From Microbacteriaceae bacterium (GTDB lineage Bacteria > Actinomycetota > Actinomycetes > Actinomycetales > Microbacteriaceae), in assembly GCA_025464995.1 (NCBI GenBank), contig JAODMO010000039.1:20674-84673 (forward strand): a stretch of DNA of 64,000 nt, read 5' to 3'. Below the pieces are notes generated by a model. It had not been told where the DNA came from. It saw only the letters and a list, made by a program, of their open reading frames with translations, and made no database searches. Position 1 is the stretch's first letter. The number at the start of each line of letters is the position of its first letter. This document shows, in pieces, positions 27,836 through 36,998 of the stretch. A program made the translations under genes and the position numbers.

Positions 27836-29154
27836 CCCAGACGCTCCTGCCATCGCGAGGCTTCCGCGCGGCCGTCGACGCCGCACGCCCTCAGCGGGTC
27901 GGCGTCGTCTCGTCGATCGTCGGTCTGGGCATCGAGATCAGCGGCCTGGACTGCGCGATCGGCGACCTCGTGACGGTCGGCGACGACGCCTCCGTCGTGT
28001 CGGAGGTCATCGCCTCGTCGCGCGGCGCGCTGCGCTGCATGCCCCTGGGCCGCCTGACCGGTGTCAGCGCGGGTGCGCCAGCCCGTGCACACGTATCGCC
28101 CATGCTCGTGCCCACCGGCAACGGGCTGTTCGGTCGGGTCATCGACGGGCTCGGTCGGCCGATCGACGGCAAGGGCCCGCTCCTCGCCGACTCCTACGTG
28201 TCCATCGACAACGAGAGCCCGTCCGCGATGGACCGCGCTCGCATCGACACCCCGTTGCAGCTGGGGGTGCGCGTGCTCGACACCCTCACGACGGTCGGCC
28301 GCGGCCAGCGCATGGGGCTCTTCGCCGGTTCCGGCGTTGGCAAGTCCTCCCTTCTCTCCATGATCGCGCGCGGCACGGACGCCGAGGTGTCGGTCATCGC
28401 GCTCGTCGGTGAGCGCGGTCGCGAGGTGCGTGAGTTCCTCGAGGACGACCTCGGCCCCGAGGGTCTCGCCCGGTCGATCGTCGTCGTGTCGACATCCGAC
28501 GAGCCGGCCATGATGCGCATGCGGGCCGCCTTCGTGGCCACGCGCATCGCCGAGTCCTTCCGCGACCGCGGCGCCCACGTCATGCTCATGATGGACTCGC
28601 TCACCCGCGTCGCCATGGCGCAGCGCGAGATCGGGCTCTCCGTCGGCGAACCGCCGGCCACGCGCGGCTATCCGCCGTCGACCTTCTCCGTGCTCGCTCG
28701 ACTGCTCGAGCGAGCGGGTACGAGCGAGTGCGGCTCCGTCACCGGCATCTACACGGTGCTCGTCGACGGCGACGACCACAACGAACCGATCGCCGACTCG
28801 GCCCGTTCGATCCTCGACGGCCACGTGGTGCTCGACCGCAAGCTCGCCATTTCGGGGCACTTCCCCTCGGTCGACACCCTCGGTTCGATCTCGAGAGTCG
28901 CCTCACGGGTCAATACGGGCGAGCACACCGAGGTCGCGGCCCAGCTGCGCAAGGTGCTCGCCGCCCGCAAATCGGCGCAAGACCTGCTCGACATCGGCGC
29001 CTACCAGCCCGGCGCCAATCGTCTCGTCGACGCCGCGGTGACCTTCGAGGCCGAGATCAACGACTTCCTCCAGCAGCGGATGACCGACCAGTCGAGTGTC
29101 GACGACGCGTGGGATCGGCTCACCCGGCTCACCCGCGCGTTCGGGGTGAACTGA
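27832..29154 (+). CDS. fliI: Flagellum-specific ATPase FliI
   Basis: P-loop GLFAGSGVGKSSLLSMIARG; VMLMMDSLTRVAMAQREIGLSVGEPPATRGYPPSTFSVLARLLERAG. Confidence 0.97.
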   Translation: MTQTLLPSRGFRAAVDAARPQRVGVVSSIVGLGIEISGLDCAIGDLVTVGDDASVVSEVIASSRGALRCMPLGRLTGVSAGAPARAHVSPMLVPTGNGLFGRVIDGLGRPIDGKGPLLADSYVSIDNESPSAMDRARIDTPLQLGVRVLDTLTTVGRGQRMGLFAGSGVGKSSLLSMIARGTDAEVSVIALVGERGREVREFLEDDLGPEGLARSIVVVSTSDEPAMMRMRAAFVATRIAESFRDRGAHVMLMMDSLTRVAMAQREIGLSVGEPPATRGYPPSTFSVLARLLERAGTSECGSVTGIYTVLVDGDDHNEPIADSARSILDGHVVLDRKLAISGHFPSVDTLGSISRVASRVNTGEHTEVAAQLRKVLAARKSAQDLLDIGAYQPGANRLVDAAVTFEAEINDFLQQRMTDQSSVDDAWDRLTRLTRAFGVN

Positions 29155-29588
29155 TGGCGCGCGCGTTCCGGCTCGCCGGCCTGCTGCGGCTTCGGCAGGT
29201 GCAGCAGGAGCAGGCGGCGAGTGACCTCGCGTCGGCCAACGCCCGCGCTCGCGCAAATGCGCTTCACCAGAACCGCACGCGTGCCGCCCTCGGCGGCATT
29301 TCTGCCGAACCCACGAGCAGCAACGTGCTCTATGCGATCGCGGCGGCGCGTTCGTCGTCACGGAGCATGCTCGCCGAGCTCGAGGCCGTCGACTTCCGCA
29401 CTCAGGCGCAGGTGGATTCGGCGGCAGCGGCCTATGCCGAGGCGCGCACCCGCTCGCTCGGGCTCGAGAAGCTCGAGGCGAGGCACATCGAGACAGAAGG
29501 CGGCGCGGACGTGGCCGCGCAGCAGGCCGCCATCGACGAGATCTCGTCGACGACGATCCACCGCACCCGGAACGGGGACACACCGTGA
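29154..29588 (+). CDS. fliJ: FliJ-like flagellar protein
   Basis: 145-codon frame MARAFRLAGLLRLRQVQQEQAASDLASANARARANAL; helical, between fliI and fliK. Confidence 0.75.
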   Translation: MARAFRLAGLLRLRQVQQEQAASDLASANARARANALHQNRTRAALGGISAEPTSSNVLYAIAAARSSSRSMLAELEAVDFRTQAQVDSAAAAYAEARTRSLGLEKLEARHIETEGGADVAAQQAAIDEISSTTIHRTRNGDTP

Positions 29589-31093
29589 CCATGATCGGAC
29601 CATTCGCCCCGGCGGCGACCGCCCCGGCGGCGTCGTCTGCGAGCGGCACCCAGTCGGGAGCCGCTGATTTCGGCGCGACGATGCTCGGCGCGCTCGCGTC
29701 GGCAACCGCCGCGGCGAGTGACCAGGCCGTGCCAGGGCAGGCCGTGACCGGCCAGGCTGTGACAGACCGGTCGGCGACTCCGCGGTCGGCAACTCCGACG
29801 TCGGCGATCCCGGCCACGTCGACCGAACCCGCGGCGGCCGCCGCCTCCGCGCTGCACATCGCCGGCACGCCGAGGCCCGTGCACGTGGCCGTCGGTGCCG
29901 CAGCGACGCCGCCCGCAGACACCGGCACGCCGGCGGACACCGGCACCGCCAGGCCCGTCGATGCGGACGCGGACGTCTCAGCCGATGCGTCCGCGGACGC
30001 CCCCACGTTCGCCCCGGGTGTGCCCGCCCTTCCGCTCCCGGGTGCGGCGTCGCCCGCGTTGCCCGTCTCCCTTCCCCTCGCTCCGGTCGTCGACGAGGCG
30101 GCCGCCCCCGACACCGCGGTCACGACACCGGACGCCAGCGCGGCGATCGAGGCGGCTCCCGCCGCTCTCCCGTCGGCAATGACCTCGACAGCGGCGGTTC
30201 CGGCGGGGTTGCGCCCCGTCGAGACCCGGATGCCGACGGCCGCCGCGAGCGCCACTCCCGCAATGGACTCCGCCGCCTCGCCGCCGCAGGCGGCACCCAA
30301 GCCCACCGGGTCGGGTGCCGTCGTCGCCACCGCGTTGCCCTCAGTACCCGCCTCCGCAGCACCCGTCTCCGCAGCACCCGTCTCCGCAGCGCCGGCCTCC
30401 GGCGCGCCCGCCTCTGCGGCGCCCGCCGCTCCCACGCCCGCCGCTCCCACGCGTGCTACGGCCGCCGGCGCTGCATCCGGCCTGGCGACGACGATGGCCG
30501 AACCGGCGGTCATTGCGGAAAGCAGCGGTGCCGACACCGTCGCACCCGTCGCCCTCGTGGCTTCGACCGCGGCGGACGCGCCCGGCGACCTGCCGCCCAC
30601 GCTAGCCCCCACCTTCGCCCCGACGCAGATCACGCCCGTCGCGGTATCCGTACCCGTCGCCGCGTCGCCGGTCGCCGCCCCGCCGACGCCGTTCGCGACC
30701 CAGGTCGCGACGCCGATCTTCACGCTCGCCGCCGCCGGCCCGGGGGAGCACGTCATGACCATAGACATCACCCCCGACAACCTCGGACCGATCACCGTCC
30801 GTGCCCACGTCGGCGCGGAGGGCGTGCGGGTGGAACTGTTCGCACCGACCGACCTCGCCCGAGACGCGATCCGCGCGATCCTGCCCGACATCCGTCGCGA
30901 CATGACCGGCGCAGGCCTCGGCACGAACCTCGACCTGTCGTCACAGAACCAGCCGGCCGATCGCGGCCAGGGCGACGGCCAGCCCCGCCGTGACACCAGC
31001 GCCGAACAGCGCGCAGCCGTCGAGACGGCAGCCGCGGCCGAGCGCCCGTGGCTGCTCAGCGACCCGTCGACGACGATCGACGTGATGGCATGA
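29585..31093 (+). CDS. fliK: Flagellar hook-length control protein FliK
   Basis: Ala/Pro/Thr-rich long N-terminus and C-terminal Flg_hook-like domain GEHVMTIDITPDNLGPITVRAHVGAEGVRVELFAPTDLARDAIRAILPDIRRDM. Confidence 0.88.
   Translation: MTMIGPFAPAATAPAASSASGTQSGAADFGATMLGALASATAAASDQAVPGQAVTGQAVTDRSATPRSATPTSAIPATSTEPAAAAASALHIAGTPRPVHVAVGAAATPPADTGTPADTGTARPVDADADVSADASADAPTFAPGVPALPLPGAASPALPVSLPLAPVVDEAAAPDTAVTTPDASAAIEAAPAALPSAMTSTAAVPAGLRPVETRMPTAAASATPAMDSAASPPQAAPKPTGSGAVVATALPSVPASAAPVSAAPVSAAPASGAPASAAPAAPTPAAPTRATAAGAASGLATTMAEPAVIAESSGADTVAPVALVASTAADAPGDLPPTLAPTFAPTQITPVAVSVPVAASPVAAPPTPFATQVATPIFTLAAAGPGEHVMTIDITPDNLGPITVRAHVGAEGVRVELFAPTDLARDAIRAILPDIRRDMTGAGLGTNLDLSSQNQPADRGQGDGQPRRDTSAEQRAAVETAAAAERPWLLSDPSTTIDVMA
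30350..30470 (+). repeat. 15-bp in-frame tandem repeat tract in fliK
   Basis: GCACCCGTCTCCGCA repeated, then degenerate copies; encodes SAAPVSAAPVSAAPASGAPASAAPAAPTPAAPT. Confidence 0.65.
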
Positions 31094-31145
31094 ACGCCCG
31101 GATGACCCCCACGACTGCGACGCCGACCACAAGGAGCACCCGAGC

Positions 31146-31595
31146 ATGAGCATCGACACCATCACAGGCACCGTGAGCTCCCAGGCGGCCGCCGCCGCGG
31201 CTGCCGCAGCGCAGGCCGAGGCCGCGCGCGCGCCGAAGAAGACGATGGACTCCGAGGTCTTCATGTCGCTGCTCGTGTCGCAGCTGCGCAACCAAGACCC
31301 GAGCTCGCCCATGGACACCAACGAGATGATCTCGCAGACGACGCAGCTCGCGATGATGGAGAAGATGACGGAGCTCACCGCGACGAGCACGGAGAACTTC
31401 TCCCTCCAGATGCGCATCGCCGCGGCCGCGATCGTCGGCAAAGAGGTCAGCTACCTGGATGCCACCACCGGACTCCCCGTCACGGGCACCGCCGGCAGCG
31501 TCTCGTTCACCGGGGCGGTGCCGACCGTGTCGATCGGCGGCAAGGACATACCGCTCGATCTCGTCGCCGGCATCACCACCACCAAGACCTCCTAA
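31146..31595 (+). CDS. flgD: Flagellar hook assembly protein FlgD
   Basis: TMDSEVFMSLLVSQLRNQDPSSPMDTNEMISQTTQLAMMEKM signature. Confidence 0.95.
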   Translation: MSIDTITGTVSSQAAAAAAAAAQAEAARAPKKTMDSEVFMSLLVSQLRNQDPSSPMDTNEMISQTTQLAMMEKMTELTATSTENFSLQMRIAAAAIVGKEVSYLDATTGLPVTGTAGSVSFTGAVPTVSIGGKDIPLDLVAGITTTKTS

Positions 31596-31634
31596 CCGCT
31601 TCTCAACCTCCGTCACCAACCGAAAGGCTCACCC

Positions 31635-32813
31635 ATGCTTCGCTCCCTCTATGCAGGTATCTCCGGTCTTCGCTCGCACCAGACCATGCTCGACGTCACC
31701 GGCAACAACATCGCCAACGTCAACACCACCGCGTTCAAGTCGTCGTCCACCCAGTTCCAGGACACTCTGTCGCAGCTGACCCAGGGTGCGAGCGGACCGC
31801 AGACCGGCATCGGCGGAACCAACCCGGCGCAGGTCGGCCTCGGTGTTCTCGTCGCGGGCATCTCCACGAACTTCGCCCAGGGCTCGACGCAGGCCACCGG
31901 CAAGGCGAGCGACCTGATGATCTCCGGCGACGGCTTCTTCGTCACCCGCCAGGGCAACCAGACCTCGTACACGCGGGCCGGCTCCTTCGACTTCGACGCC
32001 GACGGCCGGCTCACAAGCCCAGACGGCTCGCTCGTGCAGGGCTGGTCTGCGGTCGACGGTGTCGTCGCCGACGGTGGTCTCGTCAGCGACATCAAGCTCC
32101 CCCTGAACGCCATCTCCCCCGGTGTCGCCACGACCAGTGCGACAATGGGTGGCAACCTCCCCTCCGATGCGGCGACGGGCTCTGTGCTGGTTCGCGACAT
32201 CGAGGTCTTCGACGCGACCGGCGATTCCCGCAGCCTCTCGCTCACCTTCACCAAGACCGCGGCTGGCTGGAATGTCGGCGGGGTCGACTCCGCGGCGCCC
32301 GGCACCACCGTCACCAGCTCCCTCACCTTCGCCAACGGTGCGCAGACGAGCGCCGGGCTCATGACCGTGAACGGTGTCGCGCTCGACCTGAGCAAGGTCA
32401 GTGGCTTCGCCTCCCTGACGAGCGTCGCGACGACGGCGAAGGACGGCCGAGCGGCCGGCAAGCTCGAGTCGTACACCCTCTCGAAGGACGGCACGCTCAT
32501 CGGCTCCTTCAGCAACGGCGCCTCGCAGGCTCTCGCCCGCGTCGTGCTCGCGACCTTCACGAACCCGAGCGGCCTCGAGAAGGCCGGCTCATCGTCGTAC
32601 CGCGCCACGTTCAACTCGGGCGACGTGCAGATCGGAGCGCCCGGTGCCGACGGTTTCGGGTCGCTCACGAGCGGCGCCCTCGAGATGTCGAACGTCGACC
32701 TCTCGCAGGAGTTCACCAACCTGATCGTCGCGCAGCGCGGTTTCCAGGCAAACGCGCGAATCATCACCACGTCTGACGAGGTCCTCCAGGAGCTCACCAA
32801 CCTCAAGCGCTAG
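31635..32813 (+). CDS. flgE: Flagellar hook protein FlgE (FlgE/F/G superfamily)
   Basis: MLRSLYAGISGLRSHQTMLDVTGNNIANVNTTAFKSSSTQFQDTL and SNVDLSQEFTNLIVAQRGFQANARIITTSDEVLQELTNLKR. Confidence 0.95.
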   Translation: MLRSLYAGISGLRSHQTMLDVTGNNIANVNTTAFKSSSTQFQDTLSQLTQGASGPQTGIGGTNPAQVGLGVLVAGISTNFAQGSTQATGKASDLMISGDGFFVTRQGNQTSYTRAGSFDFDADGRLTSPDGSLVQGWSAVDGVVADGGLVSDIKLPLNAISPGVATTSATMGGNLPSDAATGSVLVRDIEVFDATGDSRSLSLTFTKTAAGWNVGGVDSAAPGTTVTSSLTFANGAQTSAGLMTVNGVALDLSKVSGFASLTSVATTAKDGRAAGKLESYTLSKDGTLIGSFSNGASQALARVVLATFTNPSGLEKAGSSSYRATFNSGDVQIGAPGADGFGSLTSGALEMSNVDLSQEFTNLIVAQRGFQANARIITTSDEVLQELTNLKR

Positions 32814-32844
32814 TCGCCGCGATCGTCATCGGCCGTCGTTTGCC

Positions 32845-32871
32845 TTACACGGGGCAGGCGGCGGCCGATAG
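32845..32871 (+). promoter_or_regulatory. FliA/sigma-28-type promoter for flbD-motA-motB
   Basis: TTAC-N15(acggggcaggcggcg)-GCCGATAG. Confidence 0.8.
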
Positions 32872-32919
32872 TGATGTCTAAGCGACCCAGGAAGGGTCGC
32901 CTCTACTGGGGATGGATCC

Positions 32920-33243
32920 ATGATCGTTGTCACGCGGCTTAACAACAGCCAGTTTGCGATCAATCCCGACCTCATCGAGCGCATCCACTCGAACCCCGAC
33001 ACGACCCTCGTCATGGTGGACGGTGCGAAGTACATCATCACCGAGTCGATGGACGAGGCGATCGAGAAGATCGCCACCTACCGCGCACGCGTGATCGCGC
33101 TCACGCACGAGATCTCGGAGTCGAGACTGACTCCGGGAGCCCGTGCACTCGGCTTGGTCAGCTCCATCGACCACGCCGGGCACAACGACGACGACAATGA
33201 CGAGGACGAAGGCGTTACCTCGATGGGCCCGAGGAAAATTTGA
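32920..33243 (+). CDS. flbD: FlbD-family flagellar protein
   Basis: MIVVTRLNNSQFAINPDLIERIHSNPDTTLVMVDGAKYIITESMDEAIEKI. Confidence 0.9.
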   Translation: MIVVTRLNNSQFAINPDLIERIHSNPDTTLVMVDGAKYIITESMDEAIEKIATYRARVIALTHEISESRLTPGARALGLVSSIDHAGHNDDDNDEDEGVTSMGPRKI

Positions 33244-34007
33244 TGGATCCCGCAACCATAATCGGGCTACTCGTAGCCTTCGGCGCACTCTTCGCGATGA
33301 TCACCCTCGAGGGGTCGAGCATCACGGCGATCCTGCTGCCGGCGCCCATCATCCTCGTCTTCGGTGCGACGATCGCCGTCGGCATCGCCGGCGCGACCAT
33401 CAAGGACGCGATCTCCGCCTTCAAGGCGCTGCCGAGTGCGTTCATGGGTAAGACGTCGAAGCCGCAGAACACCATCGACCTGCTCGTCTCGCTCGCAGAG
33501 AAGGCGCGCACCGACGGGCTCCTCTCGCTCGAGCAGGAGGCGGAGGGCGTGGATGACCCGTTCCTCAAGGGCGCGCTGCAGAACGTCGCCGACGGCACCG
33601 ACGGCGAGGAGCTTCGCATCCTCCTCGAGGACGAGCTCGCCACGAAGGCGAAATCGCAACGCAACGCGGCCAAGTACTTCACGACGATGGGCGGATACGC
33701 CCCCACCGTCGGCATCATCGGCACCGTCGTCTCGCTCACCCACGTGCTCGAGAACCTGTCGACGCCCGACCACCTCGGCCCGATGATCGCCGCCGCCTTC
33801 GTCGCCACGCTGTGGGGGCTGCTCTCCGCCAACTTCATCTGGCTGCCCATCGGCTCGCGTCTCCGTCGTCTCTCCGACCTCGACGTCGACCGAATGACCC
33901 TCACCATGGAGGGCGTGCTCGCGATCCAGTCGGGCAGCCAGCCGCGACTGCTCGGCGAACGACTGCGCGCGATGGTGCCCGCCGACCAGCTGGCGAAGGC
34001 GGCATGA
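33243..34007 (+). CDS. motA: Flagellar motor stator protein MotA
   Basis: DPATIIGLLVAFGALFAMITLEGSS...YAPTVGIIGTVVSLTHVLENLSTPDHLGPMIAAAFVATLWGLLSAN. Confidence 0.95.
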   Translation: MDPATIIGLLVAFGALFAMITLEGSSITAILLPAPIILVFGATIAVGIAGATIKDAISAFKALPSAFMGKTSKPQNTIDLLVSLAEKARTDGLLSLEQEAEGVDDPFLKGALQNVADGTDGEELRILLEDELATKAKSQRNAAKYFTTMGGYAPTVGIIGTVVSLTHVLENLSTPDHLGPMIAAAFVATLWGLLSANFIWLPIGSRLRRLSDLDVDRMTLTMEGVLAIQSGSQPRLLGERLRAMVPADQLAKAA

Positions 34008-34861
34008 GCGCGCCGCGCAAGCGCGGCAGCGGGCTCGAGGAGGAGCACGTAGAACACGTCGACGAACGCTGGATGGCCTCCTACATGGACATGGTCACCG
34101 TGCTCATGTGCATGTTCATCGTGCTCTTCGCCATGTCCACCGTCGACGCGGACAAGTTCGAGCAGCTGCGCAACTCACTCGCGACCGGATTCGGCCAGAT
34201 GGAGGCCGGGTCCGTCGACACCGCGAAGGGCGTCGTCGTGCCGGCCGACCAGGTCGATGACACCGGCGGGCTCGTCGATCTCCCCGTGACCCAGCTCGAT
34301 CTCGCGAAGGCTGAGGTCGACAAGCTCGAGGCGCTCAAGGAGCAGATGCGGGTGAACCTCGAGGCCAGAGGACTCGCGCAGACCGTCCAATTCGAGATCG
34401 ACGAGCGGGGTCTCACCATCCGCCTCGTCGGCTCGGAGACATTCTTCGGCGCCAATAGCGTCGATCTCTCGGCCACGGCGTTCGCCGTACTCGACGCCGT
34501 ATCTCCCGTGCTCGCGAGCACGCACTACGAGATCGCCGTTGAAGGCCACGCAGATGTGCGCCCGCCCGGTGCGCCGTATGCGACGAACTGGGAGCTCTCC
34601 TCGGGAAGAGCGACTCAGGTGCTCCGTCGCATCGTCGAGTCGGGCGGAGTCGCCCAGGAGCGCGTCGGGGCGGTCGGATTCGGGTCCGCCCGCCCCATCG
34701 CCAACGGATCGAGCGAGGCAGACCTGGCCGCGAACCGCCGTGTCGATGTCGTCGTCATCTCCGACCAGCCGGAGTCGGTCCGTGCGCTCATCCCCTCCGT
34801 GCTCGAGAACTACGCGACGATCCCGGCCGATGCCTTACCGGGAGCCGACGCCGGCCGATAG
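34004..34861 (+). CDS. motB: Flagellar motor stator protein MotB
   Basis: ATG 34004; WMASYMDMVTVLMCMFIVLFAMSTVD plus OmpA-like peptidoglycan-binding domain IAVEGHADVRPPGAPYATNWELSSGRATQVLR. Confidence 0.95.
   Translation: MSAPRKRGSGLEEEHVEHVDERWMASYMDMVTVLMCMFIVLFAMSTVDADKFEQLRNSLATGFGQMEAGSVDTAKGVVVPADQVDDTGGLVDLPVTQLDLAKAEVDKLEALKEQMRVNLEARGLAQTVQFEIDERGLTIRLVGSETFFGANSVDLSATAFAVLDAVSPVLASTHYEIAVEGHADVRPPGAPYATNWELSSGRATQVLRRIVESGGVAQERVGAVGFGSARPIANGSSEADLAANRRVDVVVISDQPESVRALIPSVLENYATIPADALPGADAGR
34835..34861 (+). promoter_or_regulatory. FliA/sigma-28-type promoter inside motB 3' end for fliM operon
   Basis: TTAC-N15(cgggagccgacgccg)-GCCGATAG. Confidence 0.75.
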
Positions 34862-35802
34862 TGCCATGCGTGACTGTCCAGGAACACATGGCCGTCGGCG
34901 CGCCCGCGAAGCCCGCCCCCACGGTAGAGCTGTACGACTTCCGTCGTCCCACCACCCTCGCGCGTGAGCACGCTCGCGTGCTCGAGCTCGCATTCGAGAC
35001 CTTCGCGCGCCAGTGGGGAACGCAGCTGACAGCGAACGTGCGCGTCGTCTCCCAGGTGAGCTGCGAGCAGGTCATCATGCAGTCGTACGACGAGTACGCG
35101 TCGGGGCTGCCCTCCATGACCGCCATGGTGCTCTGCACCCTCGATTCGAGCGACGCCAAGGCGGTCGTGCAGCTTCCCGCGGCCGCAGCCCTCGGCTGGG
35201 TCGCCTACATGCTGGGCTCGGCTAAGCCGCGTGCCATCGAGGAGCGCAAGTTCACGCAGATCGAACAGGCCCTCATGCGCCGGCTCTTCGACGACGCGCT
35301 CGAAGACCTCCGCTACTCGTTCGGCCCCCTGCTCGTCACGCCCATCGCCGTCGACGGCATCCAGTACAACTCCCAGTTCGCCCAAGCCGCCGCGACCGGC
35401 GACCTCATGATCGTCGCATCCTTCATCGTCCGTGTCGGTGACACCTCGGCCCCGGCGACGCTCGCCATCCCGGCGGAGGTGCTCTTGCCGCAGCTCGGCG
35501 AGGCGAATCCGACCACCACCGTGGCGAACGCGCGCGACCTGGTCGCCGCACAGCTGAGCGGCGTGCCCGTCGAGGTGGCCCTTCGCCTCACCCCCGCCCG
35601 CGTGACACCGGCGGAGATCCTCGGCCTCGCGGTCGGCGACGTACTGCCCATCCCGCATCCCGCACACCGTCCATTCGAGCTCGCTGTCGACGGCCAAGTG
35701 CTGGCTCGCGGCGCGGCCGGCGCGAACGGCGCCCGCCTCGCGGTCGTCGTCGTCAGCACCTCTCTCACCACCCCAGACTTCAGCACCGAGGAGAACCAGT
35801 GA
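34861..35802 (+). CDS. fliM: Flagellar motor switch protein FliM (start possibly ATG 34888)
   Basis: VELYDFRRPTTLAREHARVLELAFETFARQWGTQLTANVRVVSQVSCEQVIMQSYDEYA. Confidence 0.93.
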   Translation: MPCVTVQEHMAVGAPAKPAPTVELYDFRRPTTLAREHARVLELAFETFARQWGTQLTANVRVVSQVSCEQVIMQSYDEYASGLPSMTAMVLCTLDSSDAKAVVQLPAAAALGWVAYMLGSAKPRAIEERKFTQIEQALMRRLFDDALEDLRYSFGPLLVTPIAVDGIQYNSQFAQAAATGDLMIVASFIVRVGDTSAPATLAIPAEVLLPQLGEANPTTTVANARDLVAAQLSGVPVEVALRLTPARVTPAEILGLAVGDVLPIPHPAHRPFELAVDGQVLARGAAGANGARLAVVVVSTSLTTPDFSTEENQ

Positions 35803-36527
35803 ACACCACAGCCCCCGCAGCCTCGGCCACCACGCGTGAGGCGCTCGCCGCCGCAGAGGCGCTGAGCCGCCTGCTGCCCACGACCGTCGCCCTCACGGCC
35901 ACGCCGGCCAGTGCTGCCGACGCCCCCGTCGACCTCCAGGCCCGTGCCGTCGTCGCCTCGTTCGTCGGCAGCATCTCCGCCGACATCGCGCTCGTGCTCA
36001 TCGACTCCGACGCCCTCGTCTCCGCCGCATCGCCGGATGGCGCCGCCGTCTCCCTCGCAGACATCCTTCGTCCCGCGTTCGAGGCGGCCACCGAGGTGCT
36101 CGGAACCGGCGTGCTCGGCAATGCCCGCATCGACGACGCGTCCGCCCTCTTCGCCGACCCCGAGACCGAGGTCTTCTCGCTCTCGAACGGCGGCGTCGCA
36201 TCGGGCTGGTTCGCCATCCGCACCCGCACGAGCGGCATCCTCACCGGCGGTCGCCGTCTCGAGAGCGACGAGATCGTCGGCAAGCTCGGACGCATCAACA
36301 ACGTCGAGATGTCCCTCACGGTCGAGATCGGCCGCACGCGCATCGCGGTGCGCGACGTGCTCGGGCTCGAGCCGGGCGCGGTGCTCGAGCTCGACCGCTC
36401 GGCCGGTGCTCCCGCCGACGTGCTGCTCAACGGGCGTCTCATCGCGCATGGCGAGATCGTCGTCATCGACCAGGACTACGCCGTTCGCATCACCAAGATC
36501 CTCGACGTCATCGAGGGTCTGAGCTAG
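35799..36527 (+). CDS. fliN: Flagellar motor switch protein FliN with extended N-terminal domain
   Basis: C-terminal SpoA domain LGRINNVEMSLTVEIGRTRIAVRDVLGLEPGAVLELDRSAGAPADVLLNGRLIAHGEIVVIDQDYAVRITKIL, preceded by about 160 aa. Confidence 0.93.
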   Translation: MNTTAPAASATTREALAAAEALSRLLPTTVALTATPASAADAPVDLQARAVVASFVGSISADIALVLIDSDALVSAASPDGAAVSLADILRPAFEAATEVLGTGVLGNARIDDASALFADPETEVFSLSNGGVASGWFAIRTRTSGILTGGRRLESDEIVGKLGRINNVEMSLTVEIGRTRIAVRDVLGLEPGAVLELDRSAGAPADVLLNGRLIAHGEIVVIDQDYAVRITKILDVIEGLS

Positions 36528-36998
36528 ATGGAGACCGCGATAGTCGCACTGCGCGTCGCTCTCTCGTTGGGCGTCGTACTCGGGCTGCTCTGGTTTCTCC
36601 ACCGCCGCATCACCCGAGGCGGCAAGCAGCGCGGGCCGGCGGCCAGCATCACCGTGCTCGGCAAGCAGGCGGTCGGGCAGAAGGCGTCCGTCGTCGTCGT
36701 CGACGCCGACGGCAAGCGCTTCATCCTCGGCGTCACCGAGCACACGATCACCGTGCTGCACGGGCAGGACGCTCCGGCCACGACGTTCGCGGAGGTTCTC
36801 ACCGCATCCACCCCGCTCGCCGGTGCCGCCGCCGCTCCCGCTGCCGAGCCCGAGCTGCTGGGGACGCGCGCCGCGTCCGCCGTGCCCGACACCGACGGCC
36901 TCGCGCCCGGCCTCCGCGCAGCGGGACCGCTCGGGGGCTCCATCCTGTCGCCGACGACGTGGCGCCAGGCCGCTGCCGCCCTCGGTCGCGGCCGGTGA
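36528..36998 (+). CDS. fliO: Flagellar biosynthetic protein FliO
   Basis: N-terminal TM and SITVLGKQAVGQKASVVVVDADGKRFILGVTEHTITVL; between fliN and fliP. Confidence 0.85.
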   Translation: METAIVALRVALSLGVVLGLLWFLHRRITRGGKQRGPAASITVLGKQAVGQKASVVVVDADGKRFILGVTEHTITVLHGQDAPATTFAEVLTASTPLAGAAAAPAAEPELLGTRAASAVPDTDGLAPGLRAAGPLGGSILSPTTWRQAAAALGRGR

